The position numbers and the translations under genes were made by a program. The notes under the pieces are model-generated. The model searched no databases and had not been told where the DNA came from. It was given only the letters and a program-made list of their open reading frames with translations. Shown here piece after piece: positions 16,734-26,279 of a stretch of 64,000 nucleotides of DNA. The first letter of the stretch is position 1. Each line of letters begins with the position of its first letter. Source of the stretch: Planctomycetota bacterium. Its GTDB lineage: Bacteria > Planctomycetota > B15-G4 > JADJEK01. Location: contig JADJEK010000024.1 of assembly GCA_016709145.1 (NCBI GenBank), forward strand, positions 310,001 through 374,000. The letters run 5' to 3'.

Positions 16734-16784
16734 GAGAACGTGAATCAAGCCGATTGATTCACGTTCTCGGCCTCACCAGGTTCA
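16734..16784. repeat. Dispersed palindromic element, copy 2 (15-bp perfect arms)
   Basis: GAGAACGTGAATCAA (16734-16748) is the exact reverse complement of 16754-16768, with a 5-base loop GCCGA. It is followed by CTCACCAGGTTCAC, as in the copy at 1592-1640. It lies 37 bases after the amidohydrolase stop and upstream of the ABC gene at 16901. It could act as a terminator, but no T tract follows, and the second copy upstream of an unrelated gene argues for a dispersed repeat or operator. Confidence 0.6.
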
Positions 16785-16900
16785 CAGGCTCTGGGAGCGC
16801 GATTCCGAGGGAATGCGCGCGATCGACGCGCGAAGAACGTGAACCGCGTCCCGCGGCTACTCTGCGCTCCCCTCGTCCTTCCCGAGTCACGGCGTTCCCC

Positions 16901-17677
16901 ATGATCGAGGTCTCCGGCTTCTCGAAGCGCTACGACGGCACGCAAGCCGTGACCGACTTGTCGTTCTCCGTCGCGCGTGGGGAGATCCTCGGCCTGGTCG
17001 GATTGAACGGCGCGGGCAAGACCACGACGCTGCGCTCGATCTGCGGGATCCTCACGCCGACTTCGGGACGCATCCTGGTCGGTGGCTTCGACGTCTCCAA
17101 GCAACCGGTCGAAGCGAAACGGCGACTCGCGTACGTGCCCGACACGCCACATCCGTTCGAGCTGTTGACCGTCGCCGAGCACTTGAAGTTCATCGGGCTC
17201 GCGTACGGCGCGCCGTACGCGGGGGACGGCGTCGACGCGCTGCTGCGACGTCTCGACTTGCATGAGAAGCGCGATGCATTCGCGTCGACGCTGTCGCGCG
17301 GGCAGCAGCAGAAGCTCGCGATCGCGTGCGCGTTCCTGCGCGCGCCGGAAGCTCTGTTGCTCGACGAGCCGCTGACGGGACTCGACCCGGCCGGGATGCG
17401 CGTGATGCGCGACGCCGTCGCCGAAGAAGCCGCGCGCGGCGCTGCCGTGATCGTGTCGTCGCACCAGCTCGAGTTGGTCGAGCGCATGTGCTCGCGCGTG
17501 CTCGTGCTGCATCGCGGCAAACTTCGTGCGCTCGGCACGCTCGAAGAAGTGCGCGCGATCGCCGGCAAGGACGCCACGGCTTCGCTCGAAGACGTGTTCT
17601 TCGCGCTGACCGAAGGCTCTCAAGACGGCGAGCCGCCGGCCTCGACCCATCCGACGACGGAGCGCCTGCCGGGATGA
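16901..17677 (+). CDS. ABC exporter ATP-binding protein
   Basis: The 258-residue ATPase carries Walker A (GLNGAGKTT, about 37-45), the signature LSRGQQQKL (in place of LSGGQ), Walker B with LLLDEPLTGLDP, and the SSHQLE switch. It resembles ABC-2 exporter ATPases such as CcmA/YhaQ types. It should energise the membrane protein encoded next, whose start overlaps its stop by ATGA. The substrate is unknown. The C-terminal 20 residues are Pro/Thr-rich and not part of the fold. Confidence 0.93.
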   Translation: MIEVSGFSKRYDGTQAVTDLSFSVARGEILGLVGLNGAGKTTTLRSICGILTPTSGRILVGGFDVSKQPVEAKRRLAYVPDTPHPFELLTVAEHLKFIGLAYGAPYAGDGVDALLRRLDLHEKRDAFASTLSRGQQQKLAIACAFLRAPEALLLDEPLTGLDPAGMRVMRDAVAEEAARGAAVIVSSHQLELVERMCSRVLVLHRGKLRALGTLEEVRAIAGKDATASLEDVFFALTEGSQDGEPPASTHPTTERLPG

Positions 17678-19314
17678 ACGCGGCGCTGCGTTACCTCTGG
17701 ATCGTCGCGCGCGTGAACGGGCTCAAGTCGTTCGTGCGGTCGTTGCGGCGGCCCCGCAAGGCGATCGGCACCTTGATCTGGATCGTCGTGCTCGGGCTCG
17801 TCGTGTTCGGCCAGTGGATGGCGGCTCATCAACACGGCATGCCAGGTGGCGTCGCGACGTCGTCGTTGTCGATGTTCTTCACGGTGTTGCTGGTCGCGGG
17901 CACGATCGCCGGTTTGCTGCAGCACGGACTGACGTTCCATCCGTCCGCGGTCGACTTCTTGTTCCCGGGCCCGTTCTCGCGACGTCAGATCGCCTTCTAT
18001 CGCATCGCGGCGCTGTATCCGATCACGTTGTTGTCGTCGGTGGTGTTCCTCGTGTTCCTTTCGGCGCGGGCCACGTCGCTCGTGCGCGTGGCGGTCGCGT
18101 TGTTCTTGCTGCAGCTCGTCGCGCTGCACCTGCAGACGGCGTGCGCGATCGTGTCGACCGCGATCTCGGACACGTTGGTGCGGCGCTTCCGCGGTGTCGG
18201 GCAGGCGTTGCTCGGTCTGTTGGTGTCGGCAGCGTTCTTGATCGTGTTCTTCGCGGATCCACCGCAGGGAGAACTCGGCGCCGGGATGGGCATCGGTTCG
18301 CGTGTGGCCGGTCTGTTCGACTCGGACACTGCGCGCGTCGTGTTCTATCCCGCGGTCGCGGCCGCACGCGTGGCGACCGCGGTCGACTGGAACGCCGCGC
18401 TCGGTCCGCTTTGCGGCCTGCTCGCGTGTGTCGCGGTAAGTCTCGCGATCGCGGTCTCGCTGCCGTTCGATTGGCTCGAAGCCTCGCTCGCGACGAGTGA
18501 GCGCGCGGCGCGTGTTCTCGCGCGCGCCCGGCACGGCGCAGCGACCGCCGATCCGACCGGCACCGCGCGCGCGAAGCGGATCTTCGGCGAGCGCAGCGTG
18601 TTCACGGGTGCGGGCGCGATCGCGTGGAAGAACGTGGTTTCGCTGCTGCGCTCGGTGCGGATGATGGTCGCCGCGCTGCTGTCGTCGGCGATCGTGCTGT
18701 CGTTCGTGATCGCGTTCGCGCGCCGCGACTTCTCCAGCGGCGATCCGGGGATCCTGTCGCGCGTCGCGCCGATCGTGTTGCTGCTGCCCGTCCTCGTGCA
18801 GCAGTACTTGGCGTTCGACTTCCGACGCGACATCGAGCGCATCGAGGAGTTGCGCCAGTTGCCTCTGCGCCCGATCGTCGTCGCCTTCGCCGAGGTGGTC
18901 GTGCCGGCCGGCGCCGTGTTCGTGTTGCAGCTCGTGGTCGGCGGCGTGGCGATCGCGGTGTCGGGGTTGTCGTGGGTGTGGCTCGCGTTCGCAGCGGTCA
19001 CGCTGCCCGCGTTCACGCTGACCGTCGTCGTCGTCGCCAACCTCGCGTTCCTGCTCTATCCCGTGCGTGCGATCTCGTCGAGCGGTCGGCCCAACGTCGG
19101 CGCCGCGTCGGTGAGTTCGATCCTCAACATGCTCGGATTTGGCCTGGCGTGTGCTCCGGCGTTGGTCACCGGCTTCTTCGTCTACGACCAGTCGGGACGC
19201 ACGCCGGTCGCCGTCTGCGTGGGCCTCGCCGTTCAGTTCGTCGTCGTCACCGGATTGCTGGCATTGACCGGAAGCGCGTTCGCGCGCTTCGACGTCACGC
19301 GCAGCGATGGGTGA
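17674..19314 (+). CDS. Putative ABC exporter permease (ABC_export family)
   Basis: The 546-residue integral membrane protein has about ten hydrophobic segments, e.g. AIGTLIWIVVLGLVVFGQW, LLVSAAFLIVFF, MMVAALLSSAIVLSFVI and FVVVTGLLALTG. Signature stretches are HPSAVDFLFPGPFSRRQIAFYRI near residue 90-112 and RIFGERSVFTGAGAIAWKNVVSLLRS near 310. These match the large permeases that pair with a single ATPase (PF16962-like). It forms a two-gene exporter with the preceding ATPase and is coupled to it by a 4-base overlap. The substrate cannot be read from the sequence. Confidence 0.85.
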   Translation: MNAALRYLWIVARVNGLKSFVRSLRRPRKAIGTLIWIVVLGLVVFGQWMAAHQHGMPGGVATSSLSMFFTVLLVAGTIAGLLQHGLTFHPSAVDFLFPGPFSRRQIAFYRIAALYPITLLSSVVFLVFLSARATSLVRVAVALFLLQLVALHLQTACAIVSTAISDTLVRRFRGVGQALLGLLVSAAFLIVFFADPPQGELGAGMGIGSRVAGLFDSDTARVVFYPAVAAARVATAVDWNAALGPLCGLLACVAVSLAIAVSLPFDWLEASLATSERAARVLARARHGAATADPTGTARAKRIFGERSVFTGAGAIAWKNVVSLLRSVRMMVAALLSSAIVLSFVIAFARRDFSSGDPGILSRVAPIVLLLPVLVQQYLAFDFRRDIERIEELRQLPLRPIVVAFAEVVVPAGAVFVLQLVVGGVAIAVSGLSWVWLAFAAVTLPAFTLTVVVVANLAFLLYPVRAISSSGRPNVGAASVSSILNMLGFGLACAPALVTGFFVYDQSGRTPVAVCVGLAVQFVVVTGLLALTGSAFARFDVTRSDG

Positions 19315-19345
19315 GGGCGCGTCTCACCGTCGGTTGGAGACTTCA

Positions 19346-21733
19346 ATGCACCTCGTGTTCGCGTTCCTGGCGGTCGTGCTTGCGCAGCCTCCCCGCGTCG
19401 TCGTCCATGCCGATCGTCCGGGAGCGGTGATCCCGACCTCGCTCTACGGAGTGTTCTTCGAGGAGATCAACCACGCTGGCGACGGCGGCATCTCCGCGGA
19501 GCTGTTGCGCAACCGCTCGTTCGACGAGCCGATCGGCAACGACGGCAAGCTCGCCGGCTGGACGATCGAGCCTGCCCCGGGCGTGGCGTACTCGACCCGC
19601 ATCACACCGCGCCTCGATCAACGTGGGAGTCTCTTGCACGCGCTCGAGATCGAGAGCGACGGTCTGGTGCGCCTGGTGAACGCGGGCTTCTTCGGCATCC
19701 ACGCCAAGCAGGGCGCCGCGTATCGCGTCCGCGTCGACGTGCGCTCGTCGGAGTCGATGCCGATGTCGTGCGCGTTCCGCGCGGGCGACGCCGTCGTCGG
19801 CGAAGGCATGGTGCCGGTGACACCCGACGCGGGCGTCGTCATCGCGGCGCTCGTCGCGGAACGCACGGCCGACGTCGCGTTCGAGCTCCGGCTGCACGGA
19901 CCAGGTCGAGTCACGCTCGACTTCGTCTCGTGCGAGCCCGAGGACACGTGGCTCGGTCGGTATCCCGGCCTGCGCAAGGATCTGGCCGAGGCCGTGGCCG
20001 CGCTGCGCCCCGCGTTCGTGCGCTTCCCCGGCGGTTGTTTCGTCGAGGGCGGTGATCGACTCGACGACGCGTTCGCGTGGAAGGACACCATCGGCGACGT
20101 CGCCACGCGGCCCGGGCATCGCAACGCGAACTGGGGCTACTGGTCGAGCGACGCGCTCGGCTTCCACGAGTTCCTGCAGTGGTGCGAGGCTCTGTCGGCC
20201 GAGCCGCTGTTCGTCGTCAGTTGCGGCATGTCGCACCGCGAGACCGTGCCGCTCGATCGACTCGCGCCGTGGATCCAGGACGCGCTCGACGCGATCGAGT
20301 ACGCCAACGGCCCGATCGACTCGCGATTCGGCGCCGAGCGCGCGCGCAACGGCCATCCCGAGCCGTTCGGGTTGAAGCTCGTCGAGATCGGCAACGAGAA
20401 CGGGATGTTCGGCGGGTTCGGCGGCTCGCGCGAAGCCTACGCCGCGCGCTATCGCGCGTTCGCCGACGCGATCCGCGCGCGCCATCCCGAGATCGAACTG
20501 ATCGCGGACGTGGCACTCGGTCTCGGGGAGGATTGGGTCGACGACCACTTCTACGACTCCCCCGCGTGGTTCTGGCAGAACGCGGGTCGCTACGACGACG
20601 CACCGCGCGGCGGAGCGCGCATCTACGTCGGCGAGTACGCGGTCACGAGCGGCGCCGGCACCGGCAACCTCGCCGCGGCATTGGCGGAGGCGGCGTTCCT
20701 GATCGGCCTCGAGCGCAACGCGGACCTGGTGCAGCGCGCGTCGTACGCACCGTTGTTCGTGCATGCGCACGATCGCCGCTGGAACCCCGACTTGATCGTG
20801 TTCGACGCCCGTGCGAGCTACGGCACCCCGTCGTACCACGTGCAAACGATGTTCGCGGCGGCGCGACCGAGCGTGAACCTCGCCGTGGACGTTCCCGCTC
20901 TGGAAGAGGCGAGCGTTGCGACCGGGACGATCGGTCTCGGAACGTGGAACACCAGCGCCGAGTTCAAGGACATCTCGATCGAGGTCGACGGCAAGGTCGT
21001 CGACGTCTCGCCGCGCGGCGGCGAACTCGGGCCATGGACGGTCGACGCAGGATCGTGGTCACCGGTCGATGGTGCACTGCGCACGACGACGCACGCGGAG
21101 CCGAGTCGCATCGTGTTGCAGGACCCGGCATTCCAGAACCTCGCCGACTCGACGCTGCGCGTGAAGGCGCGCAAGCAGGACGGCGACGAGGGCTTCCTCG
21201 TGCAAGTCCGCACGCGCGGCTCCGACTGCGTGTGGCTGAACCTCGGCGGTTGGGGCAATCGCGAGCACGCGCTCGAGAAGACCACGGCCAGCGCGAAGCT
21301 CGGCCTCGGCCCGCACGTGCCCGGGCGCATCGAGACGGGTCGCTGGTACGACGTGCGCATCGAGACGAAGGGCGAGTCGATCCGCGCGTTCCTCGACGAC
21401 GTGCTCGTGGTCGAAGCTCGCGATCGGGCTCCGGCGTGGTTCGTCGCCGGTGCGGGACGTGACGAACGCAGCGGTGACTTGGTCGTGAAGCTCGTGAACG
21501 GTACGGCGCTCGAGCGACGCATCGAACTCGTGCTGGACGGGGTCCCCGCGATCGAGCCATCAGTGCACATCGAGACGTTGAGTGGGCCGGGTCCGGCGGC
21601 CGAGAACGACTTCGGCACGACGCATGCGATCGCTCCGCGCACTTCCGAACTGCGCGTTTCGACGCCGACGTTCGAGCTCACTCTGCCGGCCCATGCGGCC
21701 ATGGTCGTGCGCGCCAAGCCGCGCGCGCACTGA
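19346..21733 (+). CDS. Secreted alpha-L-arabinofuranosidase (GH51)
   Basis: The 795-residue enzyme would release terminal arabinofuranosyl groups from plant or algal polysaccharides outside the cytoplasm. A short signal peptide (about 1-14) precedes SLYGVFFEEINHAGDGGISAELLRNRSF, the GH51 N-terminal signature. A carbohydrate-binding-like insert lies at about 60-190. The barrel follows, with RFPGGCFVEG, KLVEIGNENG (the NE pair holds the acid/base Glu) and RIYVGEYAV (nucleophile Glu). About 515-690 is a LamG-like or 3-keto-disaccharide hydrolase-like jelly roll. ATG 19346 is chosen because GGAGA (19336-19340) precedes it. It follows the ABC exporter by 31 bases and may share its transcript. Confidence 0.9.
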   Translation: MHLVFAFLAVVLAQPPRVVVHADRPGAVIPTSLYGVFFEEINHAGDGGISAELLRNRSFDEPIGNDGKLAGWTIEPAPGVAYSTRITPRLDQRGSLLHALEIESDGLVRLVNAGFFGIHAKQGAAYRVRVDVRSSESMPMSCAFRAGDAVVGEGMVPVTPDAGVVIAALVAERTADVAFELRLHGPGRVTLDFVSCEPEDTWLGRYPGLRKDLAEAVAALRPAFVRFPGGCFVEGGDRLDDAFAWKDTIGDVATRPGHRNANWGYWSSDALGFHEFLQWCEALSAEPLFVVSCGMSHRETVPLDRLAPWIQDALDAIEYANGPIDSRFGAERARNGHPEPFGLKLVEIGNENGMFGGFGGSREAYAARYRAFADAIRARHPEIELIADVALGLGEDWVDDHFYDSPAWFWQNAGRYDDAPRGGARIYVGEYAVTSGAGTGNLAAALAEAAFLIGLERNADLVQRASYAPLFVHAHDRRWNPDLIVFDARASYGTPSYHVQTMFAAARPSVNLAVDVPALEEASVATGTIGLGTWNTSAEFKDISIEVDGKVVDVSPRGGELGPWTVDAGSWSPVDGALRTTTHAEPSRIVLQDPAFQNLADSTLRVKARKQDGDEGFLVQVRTRGSDCVWLNLGGWGNREHALEKTTASAKLGLGPHVPGRIETGRWYDVRIETKGESIRAFLDDVLVVEARDRAPAWFVAGAGRDERSGDLVVKLVNGTALERRIELVLDGVPAIEPSVHIETLSGPGPAAENDFGTTHAIAPRTSELRVSTPTFELTLPAHAAMVVRAKPRAH

Positions 21734-21805
21734 TCGCCGCATCCGTCGACACCGCGAACTCGGCGTGGCGAAGCCTTCGCACGAGTTCGCCCGGAGGGTC
21801 GACGG

Positions 21806-23776
21806 ATGCAACGGACTGTTTGGATCGTGGGTCTGTGTGTCGCCGTGGTGACGGCGGGCATGCCGATGGGAACTTCGGCTACGTCGGGCGGCGGCACGCT
21901 CGTGCCGCCGAAGAACGGCAAGAAGAAGGGCGACGGGTACGACGGACCGGCGGACGCGGTCAAGCCGGGCGGCGGCGGCGCCGGCGGCGGTCCCGTTCAT
22001 GGGCCGGCTGGCCCCGTGGGTGGCCCAGGCAGTGGCGGTCGCGCCGGCAAGCCGGTTCAACCGGGGACGGGCTCGCCTCCGCCCGTCGGTGGGTCGCGCG
22101 GTCCGGTGACCGGAGTCGGGGGCAAGAAGAACCGCGGCGAGGCCGGCGCGTCGTGGATCGACTGGTGGCATGCGAATCGGGACGTCCACTTCGCGTTCTC
22201 GCGCGAACGCATGGCGACGACGGGCCGAGCCGGACTGCTGGTCGGGACCGGTCGTACCGAAGACGGACGGACCGATGGCGCGGAGGCGTACGAGGCGCAG
22301 AGCAAGATCCTGTTCGGCTTGCGCGGACTGCTCGATGCCGACGACGAAGCGATCGTCGATCCCGCGATCCTCGCCATCGCGCGATCCGTCGAACGCCGAT
22401 TGTCCGGTCCGCTCCAGCGCGACGTCGACACCGCGCTCGCGAGCAAGCACCGTGGCGTGCGCCGCTCCGCATTGATCGCGCTCGGCGTGCTCGCGATCGA
22501 CGACGCGGCCGATCGACTGCGCATCGTCCTCGAGGGCGGTGCGAAGGCACGCACCGTGTGCGGCGGCAAGGACCCGACGGCGACCGATCGCGGACTCGCC
22601 GCGATGAGCCTCGGGCTGCTGTCGGATCGCGCGTCGGTCCCCATGTTCACCGAGCGTCTTGCGCGCGTGCGGGACCTCGATCGCGAACTTGCCGCGGGTC
22701 TGATCCTTGGCGCCGGTGCGTTCCAGACCGAGCGCGAGGCCGTCGCGGTCGCACTCGGGGCGCTGCTCGACGACGAGGAGATTTCGCGCGACGTCCGCGC
22801 CTTGGTGCCCATCGCGCTCGGTCGGCTCGATGCCGCGGCGCAACCGTTCGTGCCGAAGCTGCTGCGACTCACGACCGATCGCGACGCCGATCTGCGTCTG
22901 CGTCACTCGAGCGTCATCGCGCTCGGCCGCCTCTGCGGCGCCGATGATCGCGAGGCGGTCGAAGGGCTCGCCGATCTCGCGCTGGAGGCAACCGACGGTG
23001 ACATCCGCCGCGCGGCGCTGATCGCGCTCGGCGAAGCGCTGTCGCAACCCGACGCGAACGAATCCGCTGCGGTCGTGGAACGCGCTGCGGCGACTCTGTG
23101 CCGCGCGCTGGAGCGACCGAAGAGCCGCGAGGATCTGCCGTGGGCCGCGTTGGGATCGGCGTTGCTCGTGCGTTCGCGCGGCAACGAGGCGCAAGCACGA
23201 GTCGACGTCGTGTCGCGCTTGCGCACCGCGCTCGAGGATGCGTCCGATCCGGAACTGCAGGCCGTGTTTGCGCTGGCTCTCGGTCTCGCGCGCTGCCTCG
23301 AAGCGAGCGAACCGCTGACGGAACTCGCGACGTCCGCGAACGTCGCCCTCGTGCGAGGCTCGGCCGCGGAGGGCCTCGGGTTGCTCGGCGACCCGGCTGC
23401 GGGCGACACGATTCGCGAGCAGCTCGAGCGCGAGCGCGACGACGAAGCGTGCTCTTCGCAGGCGCTTGCGCTGAGTGCGCTCGGCGACCGTCGGGCCACG
23501 CCGGCGTTGATCGAACGCATGCTTGCCGCCGATTCGACGCGGACGATGACTTCGAGCGCGATCGCGCTCGGTCGGCTCGGGGATCCGACTGCCGTCGACG
23601 CCCTGCTGTCGGTCGCGCGCGACGAATCGCGATCGGGGATCACGCGGGGCTCGGCCTGCATCGCGTTGGGCTTGATCGGCGAGCGCGCATCGATCCGCTG
23701 GAACGCGCCGTTCTGCGTCGGAGCGAACGTCGTGATCCACTTCGAGGTCCAGACCGCGATGCTTTCGATTCCGTGA
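21806..23776 (+). CDS. Secreted HEAT-repeat protein, tandem paralogue 1
   Basis: The 656-residue protein has a signal peptide (1-25), a Gly/Pro-rich linker (about 28-105, many GGGxxGGP), and a GGKKNRGEAGASWIDWWHANRD segment. A long alpha-solenoid of HEAT/PBS repeats then runs from about 145 to 620 (repeats such as RRSALIALGVLAIDDAADRL). The last 28 residues carry a motif shared with the next two genes: WNAPFCVGANV followed by FEVQT. GGAGG (21793-21797) precedes the ATG. No catalytic residues are seen; it is probably an exported or periplasmic protein-binding scaffold. The three paralogues probably arose by tandem duplication. Function is unknown. Confidence 0.82.
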   Translation: MQRTVWIVGLCVAVVTAGMPMGTSATSGGGTLVPPKNGKKKGDGYDGPADAVKPGGGGAGGGPVHGPAGPVGGPGSGGRAGKPVQPGTGSPPPVGGSRGPVTGVGGKKNRGEAGASWIDWWHANRDVHFAFSRERMATTGRAGLLVGTGRTEDGRTDGAEAYEAQSKILFGLRGLLDADDEAIVDPAILAIARSVERRLSGPLQRDVDTALASKHRGVRRSALIALGVLAIDDAADRLRIVLEGGAKARTVCGGKDPTATDRGLAAMSLGLLSDRASVPMFTERLARVRDLDRELAAGLILGAGAFQTEREAVAVALGALLDDEEISRDVRALVPIALGRLDAAAQPFVPKLLRLTTDRDADLRLRHSSVIALGRLCGADDREAVEGLADLALEATDGDIRRAALIALGEALSQPDANESAAVVERAAATLCRALERPKSREDLPWAALGSALLVRSRGNEAQARVDVVSRLRTALEDASDPELQAVFALALGLARCLEASEPLTELATSANVALVRGSAAEGLGLLGDPAAGDTIREQLERERDDEACSSQALALSALGDRRATPALIERMLAADSTRTMTSSAIALGRLGDPTAVDALLSVARDESRSGITRGSACIALGLIGERASIRWNAPFCVGANVVIHFEVQTAMLSIP

Positions 23777-24039
23777 CGGAGCGTGGTTCGATGCCTTTGA
23801 TTCACGTTGGCGGTCTCGCGCGACTCGTGGGTTTGGCCGTGAAGGAACCCAGCGCTGCGAAGGACTCCAGAACGGCCTTCGGGGGCGCGGTGCCCCTCCG
23901 ACGCCGGCGCGAGCACGAGGCAGTTCGCGCTTGCATGTCACGTTGCCCGACATCTTCGATATCGACGCCCGAGCGAGCTTCTTGCGATCGTGAGGGCTTC
24001 GCTGCCGTCCTGTCCCCTGTGCCGAACACGGAGATTCGC
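23777..24039. promoter_or_regulatory. Gap between HEAT paralogues 1 and 2, with partial dispersed element
   Basis: The 263-base gap holds TTGATTCACGTTGGC at about 23797-23811, matching one arm of the AACGTGAATCAA element at 1592 and 16734, but without the second arm. The next gene must have its own promoter here or depend on read-through. No small gene is convincing. Confidence 0.4.
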
Positions 24040-26016
24040 ATGTCCATTTCGATCTACGGGCTCGCACGGGCCATCGTCCTCGCGGCCGTGGCATGTCTCG
24101 TGGTCGCTCCCGAGGGGCTCGGCCACGGTGGAATCGTGAAGCCTCCGCAACGCCCGGAACGAAGCGGGCCAGGTGGGGGTTACACCGGGCCGACCGACGG
24201 TTCGCCCCCCATCACGTCGCCAGCGGACTCCGGCCCGACGACCGGCGGCGGGAAGCCCAAGCCGGGCAAAGTGCCGGTCACCGGCGGCGGTCGAGGCCCG
24301 ACCACTCCGGGTGGCGGTCCGTCGTTGGGCGGGCCGCGCACTGCGAAGACGGGCGTCGGCGGCAAGAAGCGACGCGCCGAGTCGGGCGCAACGTGGCTCG
24401 CTTGGTGGCGAGCGAACCGCGACGCGTTCTTCGCCGAGGGTCGTTCGAACGGTGACGCGCTCACGGGTCGTGAAGGCATGCTGACGGGCGTCGGGCGTAT
24501 CGAGGACGGTGGCGTCGACGCAGGCGCGTTGCTCGAAGCGCAGAGCAAGATCCTGTTCGGCTTGCGTGGCGTACTCGGTGACGCGGACGCGGAGGTCGTC
24601 GATTCGGCCGTGATCGCGATCGCGCGCTCGGTCGATCCGCGCTTCTGCGGACCGCTGCAGCGCGATCTGAGCGACGCATTGCGCAGCGACGTGCGCAGCG
24701 TGCGCCAATCGGCCGTTCTCGCACTCGGCCTGCTCGCCACCGACGACGCCGCGACCACGTTGCGCGCCCTGCTCGAAGGGGGAGCGCGAGCGCGCGAGTT
24801 GTGTGGCGGCAACGACGTCACCGACGTCGATCGCGGACTCGCGGCGATGAGCCTCGGGATGCTGTCGGATCGCGCGTCCGTGCCCGCGTTCGTCGAGCGC
24901 TTGGCCGCGCTGGCGGGACCGAAGCCAATCGGCCGCGAACTCGCCGCGGGGCTCATCCTCGGAGCCGGAGCGTTCACCAGTGAGCGCGAGGCGATGGCGA
25001 TGTCGCTCGGCACGTTGCTCGACGAGGCGCGCTTGCCGCGCGAACTGCGCGCACTGCTTCCGGTGTCCCTGGGACGCCTCGGGAGCGCGGCCGCGCCGTT
25101 CGTGCCGCGCCTGCTCGCTCTCGGCAACGACCGCGACGCCGATCTCGCGGCGCGACAGTCGGCGTGGATCGCGCTCGGACGCTTGTGCACCGTCGAGGAT
25201 CGCGAGGTCGTCGCGGCTCTGTGCGACTGTGCGACCAACGCGACCGATGCCGATCTGCGTCACGCGGCGCTGATCGCGCTCGGCGAAGTGACGGCCTCGG
25301 CCGCAACCGCTCTCGACGAGCGCGTGATCGAGACCTTCGTGCGCGCGATCGAACGCCCCAAGAGTCGCGACGACGTGGCCTGGGCCGCGCTCGGTGCGGC
25401 GCAGTGCATTCGTGCACGGCCCGTGACCGCGCCGGAGCGGATCGCGCTGGGGTCGCGTTTGACGACGCAACTCGAGCAAGCGAGCGATCCGGAAGCGACG
25501 GCGATGTTCGCGCTCGCCCTGGGCCTGGCGCGAGCCGCCGACGCGGTGCCGAGTTTGACGGCGTTGGTGAGGGACGCCGACGTCGCGATCGTGCGCGCCT
25601 GCGCCGCCGAAGGCCTCGGGCTCATCGGCGATGCCACGGCCGCGGATGCGGTCCGCGAGCAACTCGCGCGGGAGTTCGACGACGAAGCCGGCGCATCGCA
25701 AGCGCTCGCGCTCGGCGCACTCGGTGACCGTCGCGCGACCGCGCTGTTGTTGGCGCGCGTCGCGAACGCGGATTCGGCACGCACGTTGGTCGCGAGCGCA
25801 TTGGCGCTCGGGCGCTTGCGGGACCCGGCCGCCGTGGATCCGTTGCTCGAGCTCGCACGCGACGCGGCGAAGCCCGGAGTCGCCCGTGGCTTCGCGGCGA
25901 TCGCGCTCGGCTTGATCGGAGAGCGTTCGCCCGTGCGGTGGAACGCGCGCTTCTGCGTCGGCGCCAACGTGAATCTGAGCTTCGACGTCCAGACCGAGGT
26001 CATGGACATCCTCTGA
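24040..26016 (+). CDS. Secreted HEAT-repeat protein, tandem paralogue 2
   Basis: The 658-residue protein is the closest relative of the preceding gene: same signal peptide plus Gly/Pro linker, same GGKKRRAESGATWLAWWRANRD segment, same order of HEAT repeats (QSKILFGLRG, GLAAMSLGMLSDRASVP, RELAAGLILGAGAFTSERE), and the same C-terminal signature (RWNARFCVGANV, then FDVQT). After the predicted cleavage site it begins with GHGG, as paralogue 3 does. ATG 24040 opens a normal signal peptide (LARAIVLAAVACLVV); the much longer open frame upstream is a shadow of paralogue 1. The role is unknown, probably protein binding in the periplasm or at the surface. Confidence 0.82.
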   Translation: MSISIYGLARAIVLAAVACLVVAPEGLGHGGIVKPPQRPERSGPGGGYTGPTDGSPPITSPADSGPTTGGGKPKPGKVPVTGGGRGPTTPGGGPSLGGPRTAKTGVGGKKRRAESGATWLAWWRANRDAFFAEGRSNGDALTGREGMLTGVGRIEDGGVDAGALLEAQSKILFGLRGVLGDADAEVVDSAVIAIARSVDPRFCGPLQRDLSDALRSDVRSVRQSAVLALGLLATDDAATTLRALLEGGARARELCGGNDVTDVDRGLAAMSLGMLSDRASVPAFVERLAALAGPKPIGRELAAGLILGAGAFTSEREAMAMSLGTLLDEARLPRELRALLPVSLGRLGSAAAPFVPRLLALGNDRDADLAARQSAWIALGRLCTVEDREVVAALCDCATNATDADLRHAALIALGEVTASAATALDERVIETFVRAIERPKSRDDVAWAALGAAQCIRARPVTAPERIALGSRLTTQLEQASDPEATAMFALALGLARAADAVPSLTALVRDADVAIVRACAAEGLGLIGDATAADAVREQLAREFDDEAGASQALALGALGDRRATALLLARVANADSARTLVASALALGRLRDPAAVDPLLELARDAAKPGVARGFAAIALGLIGERSPVRWNARFCVGANVNLSFDVQTEVMDIL

Positions 26017-26279
26017 TCCGGCCGCCCGTCCGCGAACCGCTCGTCGAACGGACCACGCTCCGGTCCGTTTGCGCATGCCCGTCGGATCGGACATCGGCGC
26101 GGATGTGGATATGGATGTGGCGCGATCGCCACGCACGCGGACTTGATCTTCCCATCGGGTGACGTGAATCGCCCGAACTCCGCGTCCTGACGCGGTACGG
26201 CGTTTGCCTTGCTCTCCCCGACTTGGCCGTCGTGCGTCCTCCCCCCGCGCGCACCGGCCTTCGAAGGGACTCACCGATC

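Noticed and set aside
13347..16748. Very long antisense ORF (over 1100 codons) opposite the amidohydrolase gene
   Set aside because: It is Arg/Asp/Val-rich shadow translation caused by high GC, with no motif, while the plus-strand frame has clear propeller and amidohydrolase signatures. The same applies to many other long antisense ORFs.
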